This document shows positions 18,068 through 27,441 of a stretch of 64,000 nucleotides of DNA, in pieces. This DNA is from Betaproteobacteria bacterium (lineage in GTDB: Bacteria; Pseudomonadota; Gammaproteobacteria; Burkholderiales; Methylophilaceae), in NCBI GenBank assembly GCA_016868195.1, contig VGHQ01000003.1, positions 85,637-149,636 on the forward strand, written 5' to 3'. The translations under genes and the position numbers were made by a program. Under the pieces are notes generated by a model. The model did not search any database. It saw only the letters and a program-made list of their open reading frames with translations, and had not been told where the DNA came from. Each line of letters opens with the position of its first letter. The stretch's first letter is position 1.

Positions 18068-19033
18068 ATGCCAACTAACTCTATATATACTTTATATCCA
18101 GAGATTTCTCCCTATCATGCGACCTGGATAGAAAGACCTCATGGACATAAAATTTATGTCGAACTTTCAGGAAATCCCCATGGAAAACCTATTATTTTTC
18201 TTCATGGCGGACCTGGTGGTGGAACCAACCCCAAACAAAGGCAATTTTTTGATCCAAAACACTACCAAATCATTCTTTTTGACCAAAGAGGCTGTGGGCA
18301 AAGTAAGCCCTTAGGAGAAACGAATAGCAATACCACTCAAGATCTTCTATCTGATATGGAAGCAATTCGTAAACATTTTGATATAAAGTGCTGGATTATT
18401 TTTGGAGGCTCTTGGGGAAGTGCTTTAGCATTAGCTTACGCGACACAATACCCTGAAACGATCAAAGCACTTATTTTGCGAGGCATCTTCTTAAGTCGTA
18501 AAACGGAACTTGATTGGTTTCTGGATAAGGTTAAAGCTTTTTTTCCGGAAGCCCATCAAACACTGCTTGATTTCTTGCCAAATAATAAACGTGATGATCT
18601 TGTAAAAAATTATAGCGAGCTTGTATTTTCAAGTGATTTAAAAATCAGCGGACCTTCATCCATTGCATGGAATCGTTTTGAAAGTAGCCTTTTAAAATTA
18701 TTACCTCAAGTAGAAGAGAATAAAACACTGACAGATGAAGATATACAAAATGAAATTGCGCGTGCACGCGTTCAACTTCATTACATCAAAGATCAATGTT
18801 TTATTGATGGCAAAAAAATATTAAAAGAAGTTAAACAGTTGAAAGATATTCCAATAACCATTATTCAAGGACGCTATGATATGGTGTGTCCTCCCATTAC
18901 GGCCTATGAACTTTATCAATGTGTACCACATGCAAATTTTATTATGGTCTCAGATGCAGGACACTCAGCCTCAGAACCCTCAATGACAAGCGAACTCGTT
19001 AAAGCTACTAATCATTATAGAGCATTAGCTTAA
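18068..19033 (+). CDS. pip: Proline iminopeptidase
   Basis: Alpha/beta-hydrolase that removes N-terminal proline from peptides. The 321 aa protein has the oxyanion motif HGGPGGG, nucleophile elbow GGSWGS (Ser), a late Asp in GRYDMVCPP and His in DAGHSASEP, matching the S33 family order. Its TAA stop overlaps the next ATG by one base, so the two are probably co-transcribed. It is divergent from xoxF. Confidence 0.93.
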   Translation: MPTNSIYTLYPEISPYHATWIERPHGHKIYVELSGNPHGKPIIFLHGGPGGGTNPKQRQFFDPKHYQIILFDQRGCGQSKPLGETNSNTTQDLLSDMEAIRKHFDIKCWIIFGGSWGSALALAYATQYPETIKALILRGIFLSRKTELDWFLDKVKAFFPEAHQTLLDFLPNNKRDDLVKNYSELVFSSDLKISGPSSIAWNRFESSLLKLLPQVEENKTLTDEDIQNEIARARVQLHYIKDQCFIDGKKILKEVKQLKDIPITIIQGRYDMVCPPITAYELYQCVPHANFIMVSDAGHSASEPSMTSELVKATNHYRALA

Positions 19034-20271
19034 TGATTAAATTGCATCCGCTTTTCAAAAACCTTTACCAAAAAAAAGATGAATCACTACCCATCTTCAT
19101 GATGAAAGAAACATTGGCAGGCTGTAAACGTCACAATGTATTTGGTTTAACTGCATCCTTATCTTTCTTTTCTCTTTTTGCACTCATTCCGATGATTCTT
19201 CTCATTTTCTTTTTCTTAAGTCATTGGTTAGTTAATTCTGAGTTTGCTTTAGGGAGATTAGCACTTCTTACAAGTGACTTATTACCGCAAATGAGTAAAA
19301 AAATTATGCTTGAAATTTATAAGATATCAAGCCATACCAAAGTATGGGGTATCTTAGGTATATTAATTTTATTGTGGGCAGCAACCCCCCTCACAAGCTC
19401 TCTTCGTGCAAGTCTTCTCATTATTTCAGCGACTGAAGAAGATCCATCATTTCTAAAAAGTAAGTTTCGAGATATTGTCGCTATTATTGGCATACTTTTA
19501 CTTTTCTTCTTCTTTACTCTATCAGGCATGGTCTTTCAAAAAGCTGCCATATTCTTTGGCGAATATTTAAGTGTTGTAAATTCACAAATGATTTATTTTG
19601 TAAGTTCATTTTCATTTGTTGTTTTGTCTTTAGCACTTTTTAATCGCTTCTTCTTTCCTATTAAAGTCGATGTAAAACATATTGTTTTAGGTTCGCTACT
19701 CACCGCTCTCTTATGGCTTGGACTCAGATCAACTTTCGACATCTTTTTATCATTGAGTCAATCCTATGGCACCTTTTTTGGTGGCATGAGAAATCTTTTT
19801 ATTTCACTGATATGGCTTTATCTTAATATCGCATCTTATTTACTTGGTGTAGAGCTTATGGCAACACTTCACAAAAAAGATATGTTGTTATTAAAAAAAT
19901 TATTTGATGACTCCATTCCGCTTTCAAGCACATTCATTCATTATCTTGCTTCGCGTTACGGAAATATATACAAGCAAAATGCAATAATTTTTGAGCAAGG
20001 CAATCGTGAACATAATGTGTATTATATTGTTCAAGGTTCTGTCAATTTAACTCAAGACGGTCGAGTGATACGCTCTTTAAAAGCGCATGAATATTTTGGT
20101 GAAATGGCAGTGTTAAATGAAACGCCAACTATTGCCTCAGCTATATCGAGTTCAAATGAATCTGAAATTATTGCGATTCCAAAAGTACATCTAGAAATGA
20201 TGCTTGCAGACGAACCTAAAGTAGCAATGAAATTTTTAAGAAAAATGTCCTTAAGATTACAACAACGCTAA
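19033..20271 (+). CDS. YihY/BrkB family membrane protein fused to a C-terminal cyclic-nucleotide-binding-like domain
   Basis: A 412 aa protein. Residues about 25-280 form the YihY (formerly RNase BN) domain with around six membrane segments, including the typical GLTASLSFFSLFALIP start and a late SYLLGVELMATLHKK. Residues about 310-410 are a Crp-like cNMP-binding fold: IIFEQGNREHNVYYIVQG, then YFGEMAVLNETPTIASA, which corresponds to the phosphate-binding cassette. The usual cassette Arg is replaced here (ETPTIAS), so the ligand may differ or be absent. No DNA-binding domain follows. The fusion suggests ligand-controlled membrane function. The role of YihY proteins is unknown. Confidence 0.85.
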   Translation: MIKLHPLFKNLYQKKDESLPIFMMKETLAGCKRHNVFGLTASLSFFSLFALIPMILLIFFFLSHWLVNSEFALGRLALLTSDLLPQMSKKIMLEIYKISSHTKVWGILGILILLWAATPLTSSLRASLLIISATEEDPSFLKSKFRDIVAIIGILLLFFFFTLSGMVFQKAAIFFGEYLSVVNSQMIYFVSSFSFVVLSLALFNRFFFPIKVDVKHIVLGSLLTALLWLGLRSTFDIFLSLSQSYGTFFGGMRNLFISLIWLYLNIASYLLGVELMATLHKKDMLLLKKLFDDSIPLSSTFIHYLASRYGNIYKQNAIIFEQGNREHNVYYIVQGSVNLTQDGRVIRSLKAHEYFGEMAVLNETPTIASAISSSNESEIIAIPKVHLEMMLADEPKVAMKFLRKMSLRLQQR

Positions 20272-21854
20272 AGTTCTGCAGGTTTTAAATCAAAAGCAAT
20301 ACAGATTCTCTCTTCATTAGAACTAAAAGGTATCGTCCGATGAAAAACGGAAGATGGGAAAAAAATAACATCACCAACTTGAGGTAGATATAATTTTTTT
20401 TCAAAGTCATCGTGCATTCTTGGGTAATCATCTCCATCAATACTTAATTCAATACCGCCTTCATCCGGTTGTTTTTTTTCTTGCGGAATCGCCAAATAAA
20501 CGGCTCCACTAATCCACCCCTCTTCATGAATATGAGAGTTCAAATGACCACCTGTTTGCATTTTGACAAACCAAGAACTACTAAACTCAATGTTTTTTGG
20601 AAATGCTTTAATAAACATAGAGTCTTCATTTTTATAGTGATCGTAATATTTTTTTATAAGCAATGTAATCTCTTGTGACAACCTTTTAAAAGAAGAATCC
20701 TTTCGTTTAAAGAGATTCCCTGATGACTGAATCCCATTAATTAATCGACTTTGCATGCGCTCAGAAATATCAGCTTCGTTAATATCATGTAAGAGTGATT
20801 TTAGTAAATCATCCTTAGGATCTTTTAAGGCATTTACTTGTCCATGAAATACAAAGCGAAGTGGATCTGGACAAAAATTATAGCGATCTTCTTGATGAAA
20901 GTTTTTTGCAAAGTGCGTTGAAAGTGTTGCTAGTAAGGGTGACAAATTCTTTTTAAGCATTGCACTATTTAATTCTTTTTCAAAAACATCAAATTGTTTT
21001 GTTTTATATAAACAATAAAGTGCGCGCTCTTCCCAATCTTTTATTTGAGAGGCTTTGTAAAATTCATAAGCCTCCTGAAATTTTTTATTATCATGGAGGA
21101 ATGTTGCGAGATTGTAATTAGCAATTGGATTTTCTGAATTTAATGATATAGCCTGTCTTAGGTATTGATTGGCTTCTGGAATTTTGCCTTGATGCCACAG
21201 TGCATCACCTAATACCGAATAAACTTCAGGGTCATTCGGATTCATCTCAATCGCTTTTTGATACGATTGAATGGCTTTTTCTAAGTGCCCTTGATTGCGG
21301 TAGGCATTGCCTAAATTAAAATGGCCACGGGAATGATCTTGAATGCTAAGCGATTGTTGGAAAGAGTGAATCGCTAGATCAAAGTTACCTTGCAGCAAAT
21401 AGACGGCGCCCGCATTACCATATGCTTCGTAAAATCCTGGTTCCAATTCAATTGCTTTTTGATATGCGCTCAATGCTTTATCAAATTGGGATTCATTTTG
21501 ATAAGCAATGCCTAGATTAAAATACGCCACCACCAAATCAGGCTTGATCTGTATTGCTTTTTGATAATGCTGAATTGCGCTTTGATTATCGCCTAACTGA
21601 TAAAGTACTGAACCTAAATTAAATTGCATCTCGGCAAATTGCGGTTGAATTTTTAAAGCATTGCGATAGCTGTCGGCAGCTTCTTTGAACTTTTTTTGTG
21701 CTTCTTGAGATACACCTAAAATATTATGCAAAATCAATTCTTGGGGAAAATCATCTAATAATTTTTTTGCTTTTTTTTCCGCAAGATGAAATTGCCCTGA
21801 TTGATGAAGTTGAATTAAATCATTAACATCTGATTGTTTTAAAGCTTTCATCAC
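20268..21854 (-). CDS. TPR-repeat protein with C-terminal 2OG-Fe(II) oxygenase-like domain
   Basis: A 528 aa protein. Roughly residues 10-270 hold about seven tetratricopeptide repeats (e.g. AYFNLGIAYQNESQFDKALS). The C-terminal third resembles the putative 2OG-Fe(II) oxygenase family (TIGR02466-like): HIHEEGWISGAVYLA, GDVIFFPSSVFHRTIPF and RICIAFDL give the expected His...His...Arg pattern. No signal peptide is seen. It probably hydroxylates a macromolecule held by the TPRs, but the substrate is unknown. Its stop overlaps that of the convergent YihY-fusion gene by four bases. Confidence 0.8.
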   Translation of the reverse strand: MMKALKQSDVNDLIQLHQSGQFHLAEKKAKKLLDDFPQELILHNILGVSQEAQKKFKEAADSYRNALKIQPQFAEMQFNLGSVLYQLGDNQSAIQHYQKAIQIKPDLVVAYFNLGIAYQNESQFDKALSAYQKAIELEPGFYEAYGNAGAVYLLQGNFDLAIHSFQQSLSIQDHSRGHFNLGNAYRNQGHLEKAIQSYQKAIEMNPNDPEVYSVLGDALWHQGKIPEANQYLRQAISLNSENPIANYNLATFLHDNKKFQEAYEFYKASQIKDWEERALYCLYKTKQFDVFEKELNSAMLKKNLSPLLATLSTHFAKNFHQEDRYNFCPDPLRFVFHGQVNALKDPKDDLLKSLLHDINEADISERMQSRLINGIQSSGNLFKRKDSSFKRLSQEITLLIKKYYDHYKNEDSMFIKAFPKNIEFSSSWFVKMQTGGHLNSHIHEEGWISGAVYLAIPQEKKQPDEGGIELSIDGDDYPRMHDDFEKKLYLPQVGDVIFFPSSVFHRTIPFSSNEERICIAFDLKPAEL

Positions 21855-21862
21855 GAATGCAC

Positions 21863-22381
21863 TTAGTGGTGCGGTGTATCTTCTGCAATTTTATCCATGA
21901 TTGCAAAAAGGACGCCTGAGATGATGAAAGTTGCGTGAATGCCTACCATCCATGCCATTTGCGTATTCGTTAGTATTTGTCCTGGCGTGGATGCATGCAT
22001 AAAAGCTTTCAAAAGATCGATGGCAGAAATTGCAACAATTGAGCCGATCAATTTAAGCTTTAGTCCAGAGTAATCGACCTTACCCATCCAATGAGGTTTA
22101 TCTTCATGATTATCGACATCGATTTTAGATACAAAGTTTTCGTAGCCGCTAAAGATCACCATGATGAGAAGATTTGCAACTAGTGTCATGTCTACTAAAG
22201 CCAAAATTGATAAAACAATCTCTCTTTCCGGTGTGTCAACTACCGTCATCATGATATGAAGAAATTCTTGGCCAAATTTTATAAGCAAACAAACTAACCC
22301 GCCTACCAAGCCCAAATACATAGGGGCTAATATCCATCGACTCTTAAATACAATTTTTTCTAAAATTTCTTCAGTCTTCAT
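21863..22381 (-). CDS. UPF0114 (YqhA) family membrane protein
   Basis: A 172 aa protein with about four hydrophobic segments. It carries the family features KSRWILAPMYLGLVGGL at the N-terminus and KLKLIGSIVAISAIDLLKAFM in the middle. Function is unknown in the family. It ends eight bases before the TPR-oxygenase gene and is probably co-transcribed with it. Confidence 0.85.
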   Translation of the reverse strand: MKTEEILEKIVFKSRWILAPMYLGLVGGLVCLLIKFGQEFLHIMMTVVDTPEREIVLSILALVDMTLVANLLIMVIFSGYENFVSKIDVDNHEDKPHWMGKVDYSGLKLKLIGSIVAISAIDLLKAFMHASTPGQILTNTQMAWMVGIHATFIISGVLFAIMDKIAEDTPHH

Positions 22382-22508
22382 TTGATCTCCATCAGTTATC
22401 GTTAATTGGATAAATCATATTATTACCCTATGGCATATATGTTTCAGTAATGATTGAAAAAAACTCTTATTAGGATACTATTTTATCTTTACTTTCGTAA
22501 ATCATTTG

Positions 22509-23432
22509 ATGTCAAACGATTCAATTATTATTCATGGTCATCTTTTAAAAGAAGCGCGCGAAGATCTAAATCTTTCGATAGATGATGTTGCATATCGTTT
22601 AACTTTAAGTAACAAACATATCATCTCTATGGAAGAAAATAAGAAAGATGGCTTTGTATCTTTTCAAATCAAACTCATATCGATAAGAAAATATGCAGCT
22701 TTTCTTGAATTAGATATTGATACCATTATTGAAAATACAAAAAATAAAACTAAATCTTTAAATCTCCCAGAGCCTGAATTAGAAAATAAGATAAATGAAA
22801 CGGATGAACTACCTAAGAAAAAAATACTATTTTTAACAAAAATAAAATCATTTTTTGTATGGGCAAAAACATATATCAAAGTACCTCATATTTTTTATTT
22901 TATTATCTTTCTTTTTGTATCTAACTTTGTAATTGGTGTTTACCAAAAATATGCTGTTGCTCATAAAAATTTTGAAGGTAAGGAAGTTGAATTACTCAAT
23001 TTTGATTCTCTTCCTAATGATATAGCAACTTATGAGATTAAACCTTTAGAAGAGAAGCAACTATCGAGGAAGGCGGTACCTATTGAAGTCAAAAACCTAG
23101 AAGAAAATAATAAGGATCTTGATATTAAAATGTGTGGTCAAGCTATTTCAAAACCAATTACACAAGTTTCTTCTCCTACGGATCCTCTTAAGCCTAGCGA
23201 CTACTTCCATATTATCTCTAAAGGTCAACAAACGATTTGTATATTAGATGCTGAAGGTACAGAAAATAAGTATTCACTTACCGAAGGTCAAAAATTAACC
23301 TATCGAGGCGGAAAAGCCCCTTTTAAACTCTTGATAGATCCTGCGATAAGTGAAATATTTTATGAGGGTTGGTTGGTAAAGCTTAAGGCTGAACAAAGCT
23401 ACATTCAACTTAATCCAAAAACTTATAATTAA
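22509..23432 (+). CDS. RodZ-like HTH-transmembrane protein
   Basis: A 307 aa protein with an N-terminal Xre-type helix-turn-helix at about residues 8-70 (LLKEAREDLNLSIDDVAYRL). A single membrane helix follows near residues 120-145, with a periplasmic C-terminal domain of the DUF4115 kind (PFKLLIDPA...GWLVKL). That is the RodZ cytoskeletal-adaptor architecture. In most betaproteobacteria RodZ sits in the ispG region, which is not the case here, and the sequence is divergent. I chose ATG at 22509 over an immediately preceding TTG. No clear Shine-Dalgarno is seen. It could instead be a membrane-bound regulator. Confidence 0.65.
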   Translation: MSNDSIIIHGHLLKEAREDLNLSIDDVAYRLTLSNKHIISMEENKKDGFVSFQIKLISIRKYAAFLELDIDTIIENTKNKTKSLNLPEPELENKINETDELPKKKILFLTKIKSFFVWAKTYIKVPHIFYFIIFLFVSNFVIGVYQKYAVAHKNFEGKEVELLNFDSLPNDIATYEIKPLEEKQLSRKAVPIEVKNLEENNKDLDIKMCGQAISKPITQVSSPTDPLKPSDYFHIISKGQQTICILDAEGTENKYSLTEGQKLTYRGGKAPFKLLIDPAISEIFYEGWLVKLKAEQSYIQLNPKTYN

Positions 23433-23445
23433 AATTTAAATAAAT

Positions 23446-24048
23446 TCATTTAAATTTTCTAACAGCGCCTGTCACGACACCCCATATTTGAAATTGCACA
23501 CCATCTAAAACTTCGATAGGACTGAACGCTTCGTTTGCTGGTAGCAAGCGTGGGGAGCCATTTTTATTTTTAGCTAAGGTCTTCACTGTAAATTCACCGT
23601 CTAATGAAGCTAATACAATGTCGCCAATAGAGGCCTCTTGAGATCGATCCACAATCACAACATCATTATCATGAATACCAGCGTTATCCATTGAATTTCC
23701 TTTAATGCGCACAAAAAACGTTGTATCAGCTTCACGAATAAGATAATCATTAAGATCCATTCTTTTCTCGACATGATCATCGGCTTGAGAAGGAAATCCT
23801 GCAGGCACCTTGTGTTCAAATAAAGGAATCTTAGTTTTTTTTATTGCCTCGCTTACCAAATTAATAGATACCACATTAGAAATTTCTTGAATCTTCCTTT
23901 TAGCATAAGCCTCAAGAATGTTTGATATCACAGCAGTTTGACTTTCTGGCACTCTCACTAGCGTTGTCTTTTCGCCAAATTTTCCAGTGCCTAATTTACG
24001 TCCAGCACCTGGTCTTTTACCACCTCGAATAGGGACAATTTTTTTCAT
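23446..24048 (-). CDS. UmuD/LexA-like S24 autoproteolytic protein with basic N-terminal extension
   Basis: A 200 aa protein. The C-terminal half is an S24 peptidase: cleavage site Ala83-Gly84 (VPAGFPS), catalytic Ser119 (KGNSMDNAGI) and Lys156 (EFTVKTL). The N-terminal part begins with a Gly/Arg/Lys-rich GGKRPGAGRKLGTGKFG and then a helical region, longer than in E. coli UmuD. No umuC follows, since hup lies in the opposite direction. It may be a solo UmuD-type SOS protein or a stress repressor. I cannot decide between the two from sequence. Confidence 0.82.
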   Translation of the reverse strand: MKKIVPIRGGKRPGAGRKLGTGKFGEKTTLVRVPESQTAVISNILEAYAKRKIQEISNVVSINLVSEAIKKTKIPLFEHKVPAGFPSQADDHVEKRMDLNDYLIREADTTFFVRIKGNSMDNAGIHDNDVVIVDRSQEASIGDIVLASLDGEFTVKTLAKNKNGSPRLLPANEAFSPIEVLDGVQFQIWGVVTGAVRKFK

Positions 24049-24150
24049 TTGAATATTGTAACAAGAATCAAATGAAAAGATACCTTTATTTTAAATTTGA
24101 CGAATATCGACAGAACCCTTATCCAATGTGAAAAAAATTGCATATGACTG

Positions 24151-24179
24151 TTGACAAGGCTTAAAAATCAATGCAAAGT
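24151..24179 (+). promoter_or_regulatory. Candidate hup promoter
   Basis: A perfect -35 TTGACA at 24151 is followed after 17 bases by a poor -10 (CAAAGT), about 70 bases upstream of the strong hup ribosome-binding site. The whole 200-base gap 24049-24248 holds no gene. The call is tentative because the -10 is weak. Confidence 0.35.
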
Positions 24180-24248
24180 ACGGCTAGACCTTCTATGACG
24201 CGGTCATTTCAATGGTCTTACATATCTTAATTTACATTTGGAGGAATT

Positions 24249-24521
24249 ATGAATAAAGGCGAACTAATCGAAGCAGTTGCAAAAGCAGCAGGTTCAACAA
24301 AAGCAGACGCTGGTCGTGCGATTGATGCAACACTTGCAGCTATCACTAAAGCTCTTAGAAAAGGTGATGTTGTCACACTTATCGGCTTTGGTACTTTTAA
24401 AGTTTCAAAACGCGCTGCACGAGTTGGTCGTAACCCACAAACTGGTAAAGAACTTAAAATACCAGCACGTAAGGCTCCAACATTCAAAGCAGGTGCTGCT
24501 CTTAAATCAGCAGTTAACTAA
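24249..24521 (+). CDS. hup: DNA-binding protein HU
   Basis: A 90 aa histone-like dimeric protein that bends and compacts DNA. It has the canonical start [15 protein letters not shown] and the signature [21 protein letters not shown] with the proline-containing DNA-binding arm. A near-perfect Shine-Dalgarno (GGAGGAATT) precedes the ATG and a strong terminator follows, so it is a monocistronic highly expressed gene. Confidence 0.97.
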   Translation: MNKGELIEAVAKAAGSTKADAGRAIDATLAAITKALRKGDVVTLIGFGTFKVSKRAARVGRNPQTGKELKIPARKAPTFKAGAALKSAVN

Positions 24522-24544
24522 GCTTAGAATTAGTTATTCATACA

Positions 24545-24580
24545 AAAGCGCTTGGGGGTTGAACCCTAAGCGCTTTTTTT
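24545..24580 (+). terminator. Rho-independent terminator of hup
   Basis: AAAGCGCTT pairs with AAGCGCTTT around an inner GGG/CCC stem, followed by seven T residues, starting 24 bases past the hup stop. Confidence 0.9.
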
Positions 24581-24600
24581 ATGTTTTAAAATAAAGCACT

Positions 24601-25743
24601 GTGCCCTACTACATAAAAGAAAATAAGATTGAATTACTTAAAAATGGCAAAGATTATTTTGCCTCTGTGATTCATTCCATTAGACAAGCTCGGCACAATA
24701 TTTTTGTAGAAGCTTATATTTTCAGTCATGATATGACGGGTATAAAAATTTTAGCTGCACTTAAAGAAGTGGCTAAAAGAAATGTTGAAGTTTATTTATT
24801 ACTTGATGGATTTGGAAGTCGCGATCTTTCTCAAAAGGTAATAGATGAAATCAAGGCGTCTCAAATTCATTTTCTTTTTTACCACCCTAAAATCTCACCT
24901 TATCAAATGAAGCGCATTTCGTTGAGACGACTTCACAGAAAAATGTTTTTGATTGATCATAAGATCGCTTACGTCGGCGGTATTAATATTATTGATGATA
25001 TGAATGTTCCCAATGGTAAAGCACCGCGTATCGACTATGCTGCTAAATTACAAGGGCCTGCTGTTTACTTTATCAGTCAAAGCATGGTTAAGCTTTGGAA
25101 AAGAGTCTCATGGTCCCATTTAGAAAAATCTTACGTCCCAAAACATATACATAAAAATATAGTGTCATATCCCAATGGCACAAGGCTTAATTTTATGGAG
25201 CGCGATAATTTTCGGCATAGACAAGATATTGAAAAAGCATACTTACATGCCATTCAAAATGCTAAAAATGAAATACTGATTGCAAATGCCTATTTTATTC
25301 CAGGGAAAAAATTTGAAAGGGCTTTAATTGAAGCTGCTAGAAGAGGTGTGTCAGTGACTCTTCTTCTAAAGGGCGAGATGGATTATTTTTTATCTAATGC
25401 CTCGCGCGCTTTTTATGGAAAATTTTTAAAAGAAGGCATCTCCATTTTTGAATACACAAGAAGTTTTATGCACAGTAAAGTAGCTGTGATTGACGAAACT
25501 TGGTCAACTGTAGGCTCATCAAACATTGATCCTTTTAGCCTTCTTTTGGCTCGAGAAGCTAATATTGTGGTCTTTGGTAAATCTTTTGCATCTCAGCTTA
25601 AAAGAAACATCAAAGAAGATATTCGATTTGGCGGTACTGAGATTCTTTTAAAGAATTGGGACAAAGCACATTTACTCAAAAGATTTAAAGCGCGTATGGC
25701 TTATTTATTCATTCGATTGAGCTTAGGTGTTGCAAATATTTAA
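24601..25743 (+). CDS. Phospholipase D family protein, cardiolipin synthase B-like
   Basis: A 380 aa protein with two HKD motifs: HRKMFLIDHKIAYVGGIN around residue 118 and HSKVAVIDETWSTVGSSN around residue 295. This matches ClsB/YbhO-type cardiolipin synthases, which lack the N-terminal membrane segments of ClsA. The N-terminal FVEAYIFSHDMTG is also typical. It starts with GTG 20 bases after the hup terminator. Its stop shares TTAA with the convergent pentapeptide gene. Confidence 0.88.
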   Translation: MPYYIKENKIELLKNGKDYFASVIHSIRQARHNIFVEAYIFSHDMTGIKILAALKEVAKRNVEVYLLLDGFGSRDLSQKVIDEIKASQIHFLFYHPKISPYQMKRISLRRLHRKMFLIDHKIAYVGGINIIDDMNVPNGKAPRIDYAAKLQGPAVYFISQSMVKLWKRVSWSHLEKSYVPKHIHKNIVSYPNGTRLNFMERDNFRHRQDIEKAYLHAIQNAKNEILIANAYFIPGKKFERALIEAARRGVSVTLLLKGEMDYFLSNASRAFYGKFLKEGISIFEYTRSFMHSKVAVIDETWSTVGSSNIDPFSLLLAREANIVVFGKSFASQLKRNIKEDIRFGGTEILLKNWDKAHLLKRFKARMAYLFIRLSLGVANI

Positions 25744-26687
25744 GGCATGCCACAATCACGGCATTTACCTTTCACTGTTGAAAAACCTTTCACTGTTGAA
25801 AGGCCTTTGACACCAGTAAAGATCGCACCATCGACATTCGCATCGGTTAAATTTGCATTCGTCAAATCAGCGCCTGTTAAATCGGCTTGGATTAAATCAG
25901 CGCGATACATATTCGTATTTCTTAAATTAGACTCTCTTAAATCGCCAAATGTAAAACTCGCAATATTTAAGTCAGCCCCCTCAAAATTCGCTTTGTAAAA
26001 TTTACCGCCGACTGAATCAAATTTCATTTGGCCCATAGGTTGATTGCCAACATCCAAACCAAATTGGCCATATTTAATTGTAGCTCCTGACATATTGACT
26101 GCGCCTAATGTGCCTATCACGCGAGCACGGGTTAAATTAGCGCCTTTAAAATTAGTTTCACCAAAAATGGCTTGAAAGATTATGGCCTCCGTTAAATTAG
26201 CCCCTGAAAAATTAGCTTTTTCAAGGCGCGCTAAATTCAAATAAGCTCTTTGCATATTGCTATTGGATAAATTAGCACCGATGAGATTCGCACCAAAGAC
26301 ACTTGTATTGACCATTTTACAATGGCTTAAATCTAAACCATTCAAATCTAAATAACCCAAGTCTTTGTTTGAGAAATCACAATCAGGGCTTTTGATCTCT
26401 TTTAATAAGTCTTCTAGTGATATTTTCTGACGGTCAACTTCTTTATTTTTTTCGTAGAATACAGCAGCTTTTTTGATAAACTCATCAGGTGTTTTTAAGA
26501 AGATTTCTTTGCTGACTTCGCTACCAAAACAATATTCTTTGCCTTTGTATATTGAATTCACCGAACAGTCTGTTTTAAGAAAATGACCTTCAGATAAGCT
26601 CACAAGACAATAGTTACCAAATTCACCGGCATAGGCAAGATGGGCTATAAAAAGTAAAAATAAAATCCAATATCTTTTTAATAGCAT
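25740..26687 (-). CDS. Secreted pentapeptide-repeat protein
   Basis: I set the start at the ATG at 26687, which has an AGGATG ribosome-binding site and gives a clear signal peptide (MLLKRYWILFLLFIAHLAYA). A longer in-frame start exists at 26813 but would run across the divergent gene start. The 315 aa product has a Cys-containing N-terminal region, then about 35 pentapeptides of the A(D/N)Lxx type (residues about 105-300, e.g. ADLTGADLTNANLTDANV) forming a right-handed beta-helix. The C-terminus has a CRDCG motif. Function unknown. Confidence 0.83.
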   Translation of the reverse strand: MLLKRYWILFLLFIAHLAYAGEFGNYCLVSLSEGHFLKTDCSVNSIYKGKEYCFGSEVSKEIFLKTPDEFIKKAAVFYEKNKEVDRQKISLEDLLKEIKSPDCDFSNKDLGYLDLNGLDLSHCKMVNTSVFGANLIGANLSNSNMQRAYLNLARLEKANFSGANLTEAIIFQAIFGETNFKGANLTRARVIGTLGAVNMSGATIKYGQFGLDVGNQPMGQMKFDSVGGKFYKANFEGADLNIASFTFGDLRESNLRNTNMYRADLIQADLTGADLTNANLTDANVDGAIFTGVKGLSTVKGFSTVKGKCRDCGMP

Positions 26688-26745
26688 GTCAATACATCCT
26701 AAAGATTTTGTTTTATTATAAACCTTTATTGTTTCATATTTTTTT

Positions 26746-27441
26746 ATGTCTCCAATTAAATATACGGTTCTCATCACTGGTGCAAATAGGGGTTTAGGCC
26801 TTGAATTTGTCAAACAATACGCTTTAGATGGTTATCAAGTCATTGCATGTACTAGAAAGATAAATAAAAAAGATGAGCTTCATCAGCTTCAAGAAAACTT
26901 TAAAGCTATTTCAATTCACAAACTTAATGTAGCCAATTTTTCATCCATTGATCTATTTGCAAAATCATTCAAAAAATCCATCGATATCCTTATTAATAAT
27001 GCAGGCATTTATCCAGACAGCTCAATCGATCATATTGATTATAAAATCTGGCTTGAAGCTTTTAAAATTAATACGCTTGCTGCATTTAAAATGACAAAAG
27101 CATTACTACCTCATCTTAAAAAAGGTCAATTAAAAAAAATTGCATCCCTCACAAGCAAGATGGGAAGTATTGATGATAATTCAGGTGGCGGGGAATATCT
27201 TTATCGATCAAGTAAAACAGCTTTGAATATGGTTATGAAAAGCTTATCTATTGATTTAAAGCCATATGATTTGTCAGTCATTACGCTTCATCCTGGATGG
27301 GTCAGAACAGATATGGGAGGTCCTAATGGACTGATTGATGCAGATGAAAGTGTTACTGGTATGAAACGTCAAATTGATAAACTTTCCATAAAAACTTCGG
27401 GTCAATTTATTGCTTATGATGGCAAAAAAATTCCTTGGTAA
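26746..27441 (+). CDS. Short-chain dehydrogenase/reductase
   Basis: A 231 aa Rossmann enzyme with the cofactor motif TGANRGLGLEF and the catalytic YRSSK in GGGEYLYRSSKTALN. It resembles the C-factor/sniffer-like SDR group (INNAGIYPD, LHPGWVRTDMGGPN). The Thr/Arg after the motif suggests NADP(H) preference, which is inference. Its end overlaps the next start by seven bases. Substrate unknown. Confidence 0.88.
   Translation: MSPIKYTVLITGANRGLGLEFVKQYALDGYQVIACTRKINKKDELHQLQENFKAISIHKLNVANFSSIDLFAKSFKKSIDILINNAGIYPDSSIDHIDYKIWLEAFKINTLAAFKMTKALLPHLKKGQLKKIASLTSKMGSIDDNSGGGEYLYRSSKTALNMVMKSLSIDLKPYDLSVITLHPGWVRTDMGGPNGLIDADESVTGMKRQIDKLSIKTSGQFIAYDGKKIPW

Noticed and set aside
24227..24487. Open frames antisense to and in another frame of hup
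   Set aside because: Shadow of the HU gene, which has a strong Shine-Dalgarno and perfect family match.
26688..26813. N-terminal extension of the pentapeptide-repeat protein
   Set aside because: Would overlap the divergent SDR gene and bury the signal peptide; the downstream ATG has a good ribosome-binding site.
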